A stretch of DNA of 64,000 nt from Gordius sp. MW1 (taxonomy: Eukaryota > Nematomorpha > Gordioida > Gordea > Gordiidae), in contig OZ038529.1 of assembly GCA_964036665.1 (NCBI GenBank), positions 23,198,060 through 23,262,059 of the forward strand, written 5' to 3'. Both the position numbers and the translations under genes were made by a program. This document shows, piece by piece, positions 37,435 through 49,580 of the stretch. Each line of letters starts with the position of its first letter. Positions within the stretch are counted from its first letter, which is position 1. A model generated the notes under the pieces. It was not told where the DNA came from. It did no database searches and saw only the letters and a list, made by a program, of their open reading frames with translations.

Positions 37435-37769
37435 TCAAATTATATATGCTTTATATTCACTAAACGTAGTACGAATATAAAAATAAGTTTAAAAGATTTG
37501 TTATAAACAATAATTTATTTGCCAATTATTAGTTGCAAAGCACCTCTTCATTCTATATATAATTTTAAAGGGCGTAAGAGAGCGTTTTTAACATTCTATA
37601 ACTTGGCTACTTCAAAAGATAAACAACCACTTTTTATTCCAACTTTATAACATAAAATGATTTTATTTTACACATTTCACTTCCAAAAATTGAAATTTCA
37701 AATAATCTACAAAAAAAAGTTATATATAATAATTTGGTGGTCCAATGGCCCCCCCCCCCACAAATTGTA

Positions 37770-40286
37770 TCACGTGACTATCTCCGCTTCGTCGTCGTAA
37801 AGGTACCTATACTTGCCCCATCCCATTCTCCGTTTAGTGACCACATCCTTTTCCCAACTACTTTCGCACTCCCCGTGGAGCCAATCGAAGTTTGGATAAA
37901 CGGGTCTGGGTTCGGGTGGGGTAAAAGGTGATTTTCTAGATGCTAGTTTCGTCAAAATTACCTCTTTTGCCAAATCTTTGGGATCCTTATGGGATTCTAG
38001 ATATCTAAAAAAACATATAAACCCTTTAAGTTATTGGGCATTATCAATTTTTAACTTGGTGCAATTTTAGAAATATATAAATATATAATTTATTGGTAGA
38101 TCTAATTAAATAGCAAATGCATCAAGTAACATTAGATAAGTTTATATAACTATGATAAAATTATATGATAAAATAGGAGCAAGGCAACTTCAAATAACTA
38201 CTTTTCATAAATCCTTTAAAAACCAAACAATTTTTAACAGGAATTAAGGTTTTTTGTATCTATAAGAAAGACAACTGAGGGGACCAACAAAGCTGTCTGA
38301 ACTAAAGTAGGAGAGGGCATAAAATGTTTACTTTAATCTGTTTTTACAAAGAAAAATCTTTCATAAATTATTAAAAATGTCACAATTTCCATTACTACTC
38401 TATATTTAGATTAGATTTGGATAATATTTAATACTTTAATATATATCAAATTTTGCAAAAAGGTAAAATTACCCCCTACAATTTATAGAATATGTAGCCT
38501 AGGAAAAATACGTAAATTATACAAAAATTAAGGTAAAAAATTTTTTGATAGAGCATATGTCAATGTCAGAATTAAGGTGACAAAATAACTAATACCTAGT
38601 ATCTAATGATCATTGAAATTAAAGATTTTTTTATACATGTATAAAATTTAAATGAGGCAGGCTAAGATAGTGAGCAGGGTAAACATCAAACTATTGCTAA
38701 AAATAAATGACTGATTGCCAAGTGCATGCATCCACTTACGAATCAAATTTCTTGTGCTGAGGGTATGTCTTCTGAATAGCTTTATGTCTAGGAGGCATTT
38801 CTATTTTAAATAACGGTTCCCGAATCTCTGTATAAAGAATTTTAGTTTGATTTTTGCAACTTATAAAACTTTGAAATAATATAGTAATTTGGAGGTTAAG
38901 TAATTCTAAAATTTTATGTATAAAAATACTAAATTGCCCATGTTTTGATTAATTTAAGTACTATCTAATAATATATTATCGGTTTAGACAAAAAATTATG
39001 ATTTGACATAAAATAAAGTATGGTAATCAATTAACTTTAAAAATTAAAATATGACAAACTCAAGGTATTGTGAAAGAAATGTCTAAGAGATGGATCCCAA
39101 ACAGCTTGAAAAAAGTTCATGCCTGCAGGAGTTATTAGTTTCTGATATTTTCTATAAAATTCCAACGTAGAAAATGTGCGTTCTGATAATGAAATGCTAT
39201 AATCATATGTTAATATAATACATTTATTCAGCTTTAATAAAGAATTATGTAAAATTAAAACAAATAATTTTGCATGGGAAAATGTGTAAATTCTATCAAG
39301 AAATAATCTAATATCATATATACCATGGCTGTTGCCTTTTTTCATTATTAAAATCAATTTTTTGAGTTTGTTGATATAAAACATATACCATTCGATGATA
39401 ACCTGATCCATAAAATGGAAATGGTTGCATGTAATCACATATTAATTCTCCCTCAGAAATATTATTGCCAGGAATGTTTGCACTAAATATATTTGTAACA
39501 TCAATATATTGTAATAATAGATAATAAAAATAAAATATAAGCTATTTTTATTACATGAACCAATGTAGATATTCTGAATTTTCTTGATTAATATGAGAAT
39601 CTAAACTTGTTAAAAGAAGGCTCCATAAAGAGTTTGGCTCAGATTCAAATTCCACATTGGGACTAGATACAGCCTACCACTAAATTCAAAAGAATTATAA
39701 TTTTTAAGTACTTCATTAGCTTGTAATATATTTCCCCTATAAACTGGTATTAGATCTTCTTCATTTTCAGAAAGCTTTTTTGTGTAAAATATTTTCATAT
39801 TTTTGACAGGGTAAAAATAGGCCATATCAAATAGATCTTTATTTATGTTATAATGATCAGCTAATTGTAGCATATTCTCAGGTCCAATTGTATCAAGCCA
39901 ATCCTTTTCCACTTTCTCTAGGTCAATTTTGACTATTATTAATTTAAAAAAAATTATATTTAATAAATTACGTTTAAGATATCTTGCATCTTCCTCAAGT
40001 TTTAAATCTTGTTTATTCTTACGCATGACTTTTAGCCTCTCTTTATACTTTCCAAGGGACACTTGAGTCTCATATGGTAACCCAATATTAACCCTATCAT
40101 ACAATTCATCATGAGTTTCTAGACCTAAAAAATTAACGCATTATAAAAACAATTACTTTTTAATTTTTCTTTTAGAGAAGGAATTTCAAATGGATGCAAT
40201 TGAAGAAGATGCTTGGGAGGTTGGCAATAGCCTCTTAAGCTTATCTCAAATTTAAAAGCCAAATTTAATAAAAATCTTTTAGACAT
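37770..40286 (-). CDS. MRPL38: Mitochondrial ribosomal protein mL38, complete
   Basis: Eight exons (high to low): 40157-40286, 39972-40124, 39712-39932, 39555-39673, 39324-39482, 39060-39196, 38740-38827, 37770-38004; total 1,242 nt, 413 residues, near the family size. The start MSKRFLLNLAFKFEIS looks like a mitochondrial presequence. Family matches: RVNIGLPYE, KVEKDWLDTIGPENMLQLADHY, DLFDMAYFYP, then the PEBP-like fold (SLWSLLLTSLDSH, YLHWF-IANIPGNNI, PFPFYGSGYHRMVYVLYQQ), and SERTFSTLEFYRKYQKLITPAGMNFFQ. The protein belongs to the large mitoribosomal subunit. Intron 1 is 32 nt; introns 2 and 3 are 39 and 38 nt. Intron 2 is a multiple of three without a stop, so an unspliced form would still read through. 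The last exon ends YLYDDEAEIVT. Confidence 0.95.
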
Positions 40287-40421
40287 TATGCGTATCGATG
40301 CATTCGACCAAAGTTCAACTGACCAAATGTCTATGAATGCCTATGAATGCCTATGAATGTCTATGAATATTTATTGACCAATCAGAGCGTGGCTGTTCAA
40401 TATCACTTCTTTTAATTTCAA
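40287..40421. promoter_or_regulatory. Putative bidirectional promoter, mL38 / FLYWCH gene
   Basis: Only 135 bp lie between the two divergent start codons. Four head-to-tail decamers of the form YCTATGAATR (about 40330-40369), spaced one helical turn, are followed by a CCAAT box in ATTGACCAATCAGAG (about 40374-40388). A second ACCAAA-type motif is at 40308-40326. That both genes use it is inferred from position. Confidence 0.5.
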
Positions 40422-43400
40422 ATGCCAGTTAAATTTTGTATATCCCAGAAAAGACGACCATATTTAGTTGAGGGAAAATAAGAATACATTAAAGTGAATG
40501 TAGGGAAGTGTTCACAAGTATATTACAGGTGTAGAACACGAAAATGCTCCTCAAGAAATGTTTACAGAGACGAAAACTTTACTATAACAAGAAATCATGA
40601 TGATATTCCCCACACAAGTAATGTTTATGATTATTATATCTTATCTTCATAATAGCTTATACGAACTATGGACCTTTTACTCAGGTTTCACAACCTCTAC
40701 AAACATTGGACATCAGCAAAGTTACTAGTAAGCTAATTTTAAAATATATCCACATGTTTTAGATTTAATTAAAAAAGTGAGAGCAATCAATAATCAAAGT
40801 GCAATATCATATTCATCCATCCCAACCACCACTAACTGTAAGTTCATTTAGTCATAAACCAGAATTTTACACTTGTCTTATTTGAGGGCTTCTGCTGCAG
40901 AAAGTATACGTGCAATATCATATTCATCCATCCCAACCACCACCAACTGTAACTTCATTTAGTCATAAACCAGAATCTTACACTTGTCTTAGATTTGAGG
41001 GCGTCTGCTGCAGAAAGTATACGTGCAATATCATATTCATCCATCCCAACCACCACCAACTGTAAGTTCATTTAGTCATAACCCAGAATTTTACACTTGT
41101 CTTAGATTTGAGGGCGTCTGCTGCAGAAAGTATACGTGCAATATCATATTCATCCATCCCAACCACCACCAACTGTAAGTTCATTTAGTCATAAACCAGA
41201 ATTTTACACTTGTCTTAGATTCGATGGCTTCTGATGCAGAAAGTATACAAAGTGCAATATCGTATTCATCCTTCCGAACCACCACCAACCTTATTTTAGC
41301 TTCGATGGCTTCTGCTGCAGAAAGTATACGTGCAATATCATATTCATCCATCCCAACCACCACCAACTGTAAGTTCATTTAGTCATAAACCAGAATTTTA
41401 CACTTGTCTTAGATTTGAGGGCGTCTGCTGCAGAAAGTATACGTGCAATATCATATTCATCCATCCCAACCACCACCAACTGTAAGTTCATTTAGTCATA
41501 AACCATAATTTTACACTTGTCTTAGATTCGATGGCTTCTGATGCAGAAAGTATACAAAGTGCAATATCGTATTCATCCTTCCGAACCACCACCAACCTTA
41601 TTTTAGCTTCGATGGCTTCTGCTGCAGAAAGTATACGTGCAATATCATATTCATCCATCCCAACCACCATCAACTGTAAGTTCATTTAGTCATAAACCAG
41701 AATTTTACACTTGTCTTAGATTTGAGGGCTTCTGCTGCAGAAAGTATACGTGCAATATCATATTCATCCATCCCAACCACCACCAACTGTAAGTTCATTT
41801 AGTCATAAACCATAATTTAACACTTGTCTTAGATTTGAGGGCTTCTGCTGCAAAAAGTATACGTGCAATATCATTCCCAACCACCACTAACTGTAAGTTC
41901 ATTTTGTCATACAGAATTTTACACTTGTCTTAGATTTGAGGGCGTCTGCTGCAGAAAGTATACGTGCAATATCATATTCATCCATCCCAACCACCACCAA
42001 CTGTAAGTTCATTTAGTCATAAACCAGAATTTTACACTTGTCTTAGATTTGAGGGCTTCTGCTGCAGAAAGTATACGTGCAATATTCATTTAGTCATAAA
42101 CCAGAATTTTACACTTGTCTTAGATTCGAGAGCTTCTGCTGCAGAAAGTATACGTGCAATATCATATTCATCCATCCCAACCACCACCAACTGTAAGTTC
42201 ATTTAGTCATAAACCAGAATTTTACACTTGTCTTAGATTTGAGGGCGTCTGCTGCAGAAAGTATACGTGCAATATCATATTCATCCATCCCAGCCACCAC
42301 CAACTGTAAGTTCATTTAGTCATAAACCAGAATTTTACACTTGTCTTAGATTCGATGGCTTCTGATGCAGAAAGTATACAAAGTGCAATATCGTATTCAT
42401 CCTTCCGAACCACCACCAACCTTATTTTAGATTCGATGGCTTATGCTGCAGAAAGTATACGTGCAATATCATATTCATCCATCCCAACCACCACCAACTG
42501 TAAGTTTATTTAGTCATAAACCAGAATTTTACACTTGTCTTAGATTTGAGGGCTTCTGCTGCAGAAAGTATACGTGCAATATCATATTCATCCATCCCAA
42601 CCACCACCAACTGTAAGTTCATTTAGTCATAAACCAGAATTTTACACTTGTCTTAGATTCGATGGCTTCTGATGCAGAAAGTATACAAAGTGCAATATCG
42701 TATTCATCCTTCCGAACCACCACCAACCTTATTTTAGATTCGATGGCTTCTGATGCAGAAAGTGTACAAAGTGCAATATCGTATTCATCCATCCCAACCA
42801 CCACCAACTGTAAGCTCATTTAGTCATAAACCAGAATTTTACACTTGTCTTAGATTCGATGGCTTCTGATGCAGAAAGTATACAAAGTGCAATATCGTAT
42901 TCATCCTTCCGAACCACCACCAACCTTATTTTAGATTCGATGGCTTCTGATGCAGAAAGTGTACAAAGTGCAATATCGTATTCATCCATCCCAACCACCA
43001 CCAACTGTAAGTTCATTTATTCATAAACCAGTTGATTATATTATCTTCTTGTTCTAGATAATATAGAATTCATTCCATCCCATAATGGCTCTGTGTTATA
43101 TTATGATGGTTTCTTATACAACAAGCAGACAACAACTCCATCTGCCACCTATTATAGGTGTAGGAATAGAAGTTGTTCAGGAAAAGCTAAAATCACGACT
43201 TTTTCACTGTTACAAGGACATAGTCACGAGCCTCCCAGAGGTGACTATGAGTACTTCATAACACTTCGGGACTTAAAGGCTGCTGTTCTGGCAGAGCCTA
43301 AAAAAAATTTGAGGAATATATATAATACAGTGATTTTTCAAAGATTGCAAGAGGTACCTGACCTTGTCCTGTACCCGCAGGCGACCCCCACATTTGCCTC

Positions 43401-43590
43401 AATTAAACATACAATGCTACGGGTTAATCCCAAAACCAAGAATGATCCAGAAAACAATAGGGACATTCTCCTAGAACCAGAACATTGTTTTACCAAGAAA
43501 GGTGAAAGATTCTTGCTGTGGAACGGGGACAATCGCCTCTTCATTTTTGGAACACTAACACCGGCCCAAAATATTAAATTTGCCTGTTAG
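40422..43590 (+). CDS. FLYWCH zinc-finger gene with amplified exon array (one in-frame stop)
   Basis: Exons: 40422-40622 (FLYWCH 1: EYIKV..YYRCRTRKCSSR..ITRNHDD), 40685-40727, 40763-40837, then the array exons 40993-41061, 41106-41174, 41219-41368, 41413-41481, 41526-41675, 41720-41788, 41833-41892, 41934-42002, 42124-42192, 42237-42305, 42350-42499, 42544-42612, 42657-42809, 42854-43006, and 43058-43590 (FLYWCH 2: LYYDGFLYNKQ..YYRCRNRSC..GHSHEP). Sum 2,220 nt, in frame throughout except TAA at codon 20. The last exon continues into a MULE-transposase-type leader (PTFASIKHTMLRVNP, RLFIFGT) and stops where the catalytic domain would start. Probably a domesticated or decaying transposon-derived DNA-binding gene. 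The donor of exon 1 is weak (GTTTAT; GTAATG two bases earlier breaks the frame). The early stop may mean a pseudogene, a read error or another start. Confidence 0.7.
40763..43057 (+). repeat. Tandem array of exon-intron units (113-bp basic period)
   Basis: Basic unit: a 69-nt exon encoding YLRASAAESIRAIS then YSSIPTTTN, followed by a 44-nt intron that starts GTAAGTTCATTTAGTC and ends TTACACTTGTCTTAG. About 22 coding repeats are present. Five exons (150 or 153 nt) are doubles in which the intron has been replaced by CTTATTTTAG read as coding. One exon (41833-41892) lost 9 nt. Two units cannot splice normally: the one at 40882-40948 lost its acceptor AG, and the one at 42047-42123 lost its donor through a deletion. 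Confidence 0.93.
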
Positions 43591-44162
43591 GCCCGAAATT
43601 TTGCGATCTAAAATTCTTTCAACCACTATTAAAAAATAAGCATTAAATTAATGGCATATTGAATAAAACAAATATAAAAATATTTTATTATCTCGGACAA
43701 AATCTAATTTCCTATATTATATAAAAGTCGGATGATGTTACCAAATAAAACTTTTGATCTTTAATTTTAATCCTAATGGGTCAAAAAAACGTAGTATTTG
43801 GTCTTTCTAAAATATTAGGTCCGAATTTCTTTAAAATATTGTTATCACTGGCAAAACCGCTCTAGGTTAAAATATTTTAACATATTAATTGCTAAGCCAT
43901 TTCGGTACAAACATGTTTTAGAACGTTTACAAATCTTATAAAAGCAAAATATTATTTAGTTGCAGCCGATGTCCTTGAGAATATTTATTTTTTAAGTTTA
44001 AAGTATATATACTTTATAAATACTCGTGCCCGCCCGAAAATAAAAATTTAAAGCAGTTGCCCGGCCCGGGCAATCTGATCTCTGATTAACACCCTCAAAT
44101 ATTTCTAATGTCTAACATTATTTAAGCTTTAGTAATTAAACTTTCACTTTTATAACTACATC
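43591..44162. other. Non-coding stretch with possible MITE family 3 debris
   Basis: CCCGCCCGAAAAT and GCCCGGCCCGGGCAA near 44028-44072 recall family 3 interiors, but ends were not found. No gene seen. Confidence 0.35.
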
Positions 44163-44890
44163 TATTCTATTAAAAGTATACTATCAGGAATAAACATAAA
44201 ATATCTACACATAGTCAAGTTAATTTTATATAGTCATCACTAACATTCCCAACATAAAAGATTTTTTTATCATAGTCCTTTTAATTTTACATTTATATTT
44301 ATACTTGATTCAATGATTATATTAAAATTATATTATCAGGAATAAACATAAAATATCACATAGTCAAGTTTGTTTTTTTATAGTCATCAATAACATTCCC
44401 AACATAAAAGATTTTTTATCATAGTCCTTTTAATTTTACATTTATACTTGATCATCAATGATTATATTAAAAGTATATTATCAGGAATTAACATAAAATA
44501 TCTACACATAGTCAAGTTTATTTTATATATTCATCACTAACATTCCTAACATAAAGATTCTTTATCATATTCCTTTCTATTTTACATTTACACTTGATCA
44601 TCAATGATTCTATTAAAAGTATATTATCAGGAATAAACATAAATATCTACACATAGTCAAGTTTATTTTATATAGTTATCACTAACATTACAAAAGAATT
44701 TTTTCTCATATTCCTTTTAATTTTACATTTACACTTGATCATCAATGATTTTATTAAAAGTAATTATCAGGATTAAACATCTACGCATATTCAAGTTTGT
44801 TTTATATAGTCATCACTAACATTCCTAACAAAAAGATTCTTTATCATATTCCTTTTTTTTACATTTACATTTATACTTGATCATCAATGA
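44163..44890. repeat. AT-rich minisatellite, about five copies of a ~150-bp unit
   Basis: Recurring blocks in fixed order: ATTAAAAGTATATTATCAGG, AATAAACATAAAATATC, CACATAGTCAAGTTTATTTT, CATCACTAACATTCC, TTTTAATTTTACATTTA, TTGATCATCAATGAT. Units begin near 44166, 44318, 44461, 44605 and 44750. Stops in all frames. Confidence 0.9.
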
Positions 44891-45367
44891 TAGAATTTAC
44901 ATTATATTCGTCTTACCTATTCATTTAATGTATAAAATGTATGATTATAAAGTGCGTATAAACATTCATGCATTTCCGTAGACATTTATATTGGTTTTTT
45001 GCTTTTTGGACAATTGCAACTGAATCGACATTATGCTACCTGACGCTGCGATTGTATCAAAATGATATAAATTAATAAAATTGTAAACGAAATTATTTAG
45101 AAGAAATATATATCTAGTGATCATTAATGCGTAATACATTTACAAAAAAACCTATAAGTCGCGAGAGATATGTTCTCACAAAACATTTAAATGGCATTGG
45201 CATAGATATTACAGGTGAGGCCGTACCCGGCCTAATTTTTAAATCTTTTGTAAACAATGTATTTGTAATTTTTTTATTATCTACCGAAACCTGATGATTA
45301 AATAATATCCAAACTAATAAATTAGCTTGATAACATAAATAATAAAAAGTATTTTTTGCCTAGTCCA
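44891..45367. other. Non-coding stretch, nothing recognised
   Basis: AT-rich, between the minisatellite and the RTE copy. Confidence 0.5.
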
Positions 45368-48125
45368 AAGACCTACGACGCTCAAAGTGCACAAAAAGTG
45401 AAGAATTGGTGCCAGTCTTAAGCTGGCTATGAAAACCAATTCCGAAATCATGATAGTTTCAAACAAAATATTACAACAGAAAGCTAGGGCGTCCCCCATA
45501 AACGACGCGCACTGCATACCCCGCCCACGCAATGTAAAAAATACATTAGAGTTACTGGCTAAAAAGAAGAAAGGTACACATTGCTTGCCTAGAAGAGACG
45601 AGGTCTAATAACGGAAGCAAAGCTCGAAAGTTAGGATAAGGATACAAACTATTCAAGGTGGGTCCCCAGTTCGTAGGGGTGTGTGTGTATCGTTCTAAGC
45701 AAATCGTTCATGGACAAGGTGATGGAAGTCAAGCGTTGTTCCGATAGGTTGATGTGGGCAGAGATTGATGATCAAGAGGGCCTCCAAATTGGGTGTATGA
45801 AATTAGAGAAAGATATGTTCTTCAATTCATTGGAAAAGAGAATACAAGGAATAGGACAGGAAGAAAGGTTAATTATTGTGGCTTTCAACGCTCACCCCTC
45901 ACTTCTCGGGTATGAACGAAATTATGGAGGCTAGCAAGGTATGAAGAAGAAAGAAGGGGAAAAACATCTCCCAGTATCCCAGCATACGACAGGCGATCGT
46001 TAACACCTATTCTAAACATCGCTAATATCATATTGTGAATTATAGAAGGGAAGCATTTTAATCAAAATGAACATCTGCTCATACGGCAAAAGGACTTATG
46101 CGGCATCAATAATTGCAAAGTAATATCGAGAGAAGAAATTGCCGGCAAGCATAGTCCACTTGTGATGGATTTTAAAAAAAAAGTATTTCCGAAAGAAAGT
46201 TTTATTAACCTCGTATTCGATACGAAATGCCAAATGATAATGATAGGTCGACGAACGAAGAATATCAAAAGGCCTACTCACTCTTAGGTCCATTGAAGCT
46301 GTTGAGGGACGTAATTAACGATTCGGATACGCTAACTAAGGACATAAAGGAAACAGCAACTTGAGATCTAGGTCAAACTAAGGGAGGCAAAGCTTTGAAT
46401 AATAACTATGGTGGTGGGATCAATCTATTAAGGATTTTAACGAAAGAAAGATCGCTATAACCGGTGGCATAAATCAAAAATCTCGGAGGATTATCAAGAG
46501 TATAGGGAGGCAAAGAAAGCCGCAAAAAGGCCGTTGCAATAGCGAAGAATTAACGAAGTCAGAGTTCTATAAATAGTCAAAAACGAGAAGAGTCGAAACT
46601 TATTTAGGCCAAATGAAGTGATGTAAAGGTGGAACGGATATTTTATGAAACTTATGAATATTCTAAATGACAAAGACCCTACCGATATTGATGCAAACAT
46701 AAGTAAGGTCGAACTCTTTCAGGGATGAAGTTTTGATACGAATAAGCAGGATGCAAAAAGTAAAAGCCAATGGCTCAGATGGAATATCTATGGAAGCATT
46801 GCTCGGGTGCCATGAAGAAAGAATGACCATGACGATCATATTTAACAAGATTTTAATAGAAAAGCGGACTCCTAATTAATGTATAGCAAGCACTTTAATA
46901 CCCTTATTCTAGAGCAAGGGAGACCCTTAGGACTGTGGTAATTAAGCTAACTTGCCAGTCCTTGAAACTTATGAAAAGGATTTTGGAAACAAGGCTAGAA
47001 ACGAAGTGGAAATGTCGAATAACTAATTCAGATTTGTGGCCGACAAATCCACATTCGTCCCAATCTCCGCACTAAGAAAAATGGATAGATATGGTGAAAA
47101 GAGAAGAGACCTACATATGGTCTTTATCGACTTGGATAAAGCTTATGACACGGTCCCTCGCGATTTAATATGGTGGTGCTAAACACATCCGTGACGATAT
47201 ATACGGCTTATAAAAAATATGTATGAAGCCTCAATTCTTGCGTTAGGACGACAGTTGGAGACTCTAAACCTTTGCGAGTTTTTATTGGATTACATCAAGG
47301 ACAAGCTTTAAGTCCTTTAATATAATTATCGATACGATAACGAGAGACATTCAAAAGCCATCGCCATGGTGTATGCTATATGCCGATGATATAGTACTAT
47401 GCGAATAAACCTGGAGAAAGTATTCGAAGAAGCCGAAATGTAGTCAAAGCGCTTAGCTGGATATGGTTTAAAGATCAACGATCGAAAATACATGGAAATG
47501 AACGTTACAGGCAGCCCATCCCTGGATGACCATCTAAAGTACCCAAAAGTAGACAGGTTTACATACCTCCGCTCGATGCTAAATCAAAAGGGAAGTTGCG
47601 CAACAGAAGTCAATGCTCGGATCCAAAAAGAATGGCTTAAATGTCCAAGTATATCCAGTCTAATGTGCAACAAGAAAATGCCAATATGTGAAGAGCAAAG
47701 CTTACAAATCCATCTTAAGATCGGTGTTACTCTATTGGGCATTAAACTCCACGGAAAAATTTATTATAAGCCACAGAGATGAGGATGTTACGGTGGAGCT
47801 TGGGCTATACTAAGTTCGACCATATGACGAATGACATTCTCAAAAATGGGCATTTAACCTATGGCGGACAATATTAACAAAAATCGGCTAGGGTGGTATG
47901 GGCGTATACTAAGAAGGGAGACGAATAATATATATCCAAATACTGGACATGAAGATAGCCGTAAAGAGAGGTAGAGGAAGACTTCATTCACGTAGGAAGG
48001 GCAAGTTCATAAAGTTATAAAAACAAAAGAGATCAATAAAGACATGGCACTTATCCGGTCAAGATGGAATAAACTCAGCAAAACGACTGTGGGACCAAAT
48101 AACCTAAAAGAAGAAGGAGAATTAC
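45368..48125 (+). mobile_element. Second RTE LINE copy, heavily decayed
   Basis: Collinear with the 12884-16560 element but on the plus strand. The 5' region GCTAGGGCGTCCCCCAT is at about 45483; a deletion removes the start of the endonuclease; DKVMEVKRCSDRLMWAEI at 45700 continues it. The RT catalytic site YADDIVLC is encoded near 47377-47400, the thumb (GSPSLDDHLKYPKVDRFTYL) at 47500-47780, and the C-terminal GRGR region near 47960. The 3' end GACCAAATAACCTAAAAGAA equals the other copy's end. Many shifts and stops; about 2.8 kb. Confidence 0.88.
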
Positions 48126-49550
48126 AAAGTATGTTTAGATATTATACCTTAAATTAGCGCAGAGGAAAAAGTAAAATCTGCAAAATAAAAAATGTATTGC
48201 TCCACGTCTACAGTAGGGTGAAGCCAAGCCCCCCCCCCCCCAGAACAAAATCCTGGCCCCTTAACCCCATCGGCCTTCTCTAGCTTCAATCTCTAATCCA
48301 ATTTAAATTATTAAAGTAAAAATAATAATTTTATGTATTAATTTTTAAATAATGCTAACTTTTTCTCATTCTATAATTCTTATTTGGTTTGCAATAGCAC
48401 GCACTACTATTAATGCTCTAATTAAGAGCTGTAACAAATAGATATTAACATGTTAATGTGAAAAGGGTATTTCATTCATGTGTTAAAATAACAAAATGGT
48501 GCCAAAGCATATATAATCCATCTAAATGATAGTTCCAGTTAAAGCCGTCCGTGTACGACCTGAAGTGTCGTTTTTTATATTTACTCGATTCGACCCACAC
48601 ATATTTTTTAATCTTCATATATAAGCAAATTTACTAATCGAATTAAATTTATCTGTATGAATTAGCCGTTATTTCCACATAATTTAAGTAAAGAATATAT
48701 ATGACAAATAAATTTGACGAATCAATTTACCTTTCAAATTCTATAATTTTTAGTAATAACCCCGATACTTTTTATTTTATTTTGGGAGAGCCAGACACGA
48801 ACCCAATTTTTTTTCAATCAGGCCCAGCCCGAGCCCGGCCCCCTTTTTTGAAATTTATATTATAGAATTTACGATCACGCCTTTCAAACATAAAAACATT
48901 TTTCTCAATTAACTATTCAGCAAAGAGATTAGTAAAAAGTTTCAAAACCCCAATCTTATAAGCCCTATGGTAGATGAGCATAATAAAAAGGATGGATATG
49001 AATGACCTGGGACTTTAAAGTCATTATTTTAATGAAACTTCCAATCGATAAAAAATTAAATTTAACTATATAGGCGTTTGAACATTACATTAGTCATTAA
49101 TTTTTAATAGCTTCAATTTTTCGTACATTATTTTATTTATACTTTTTTAATCTAAACAAAAATAAAGTTTGAAAGTCAATTTTATTATATTTTGTACAAA
49201 TGAGAATTGTATATCAATACAAAAAGATCTACTGTACCACATAGATAAAAATCTACTTTTAGAATATGAAAATAGATAAAAAAAAATTAGCCCCATTATA
49301 AATATTTGATTATCTTTGCAATACAATTTGGGAATCGTAGGGGGACCGTGTTTGATACAATTTTTTATAATCAAGTCCTTAACCCCCTCCCCCCCCCTTT
49401 CCCTAACTGTATGTATGCCTATACTGTTTCCTCCTACTCAGTTATACTCATACACTGCACTACACTGCATGAAGCACGTCCTCCCCACCCACCTCTTAAT
49501 GATTCCTATATCCTACTATTCCTATGCTATTTTTATGCAAAATCCTCCTA
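48126..49550. other. Non-coding stretch with repeat debris
   Basis: GAAGCCAAGCCCCC..ATCCTGGCCCC at about 48221-48260 is MITE family 1 debris; GGCCCAGCCCGAGCCCGGCC near 48820-48842 recalls family 3. No gene seen. Confidence 0.4.
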
Positions 49551-49580
49551 ACACACACCACACACACACAGACACACATA
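49551..49580 (+). repeat. CA-rich microsatellite
   Basis: ACACACCACACACACACAGA-type dinucleotide run. Confidence 0.85.

Noticed and set aside
41181-43016. Minus-strand open frames of 65-66 codons across the array (41181-41378, 41488-41685, 42619-42819, 42816-43016)
   Set aside because: They are antisense shadows of the repeated exons and introns and simply recur with the repeat.
40763-43057. CRISPR-like look of the regular direct repeats
   Set aside because: Repeats are 113 bp or longer without unique spacers; both the exon and intron parts are conserved, splice sites are in place, and the context is an animal gene.
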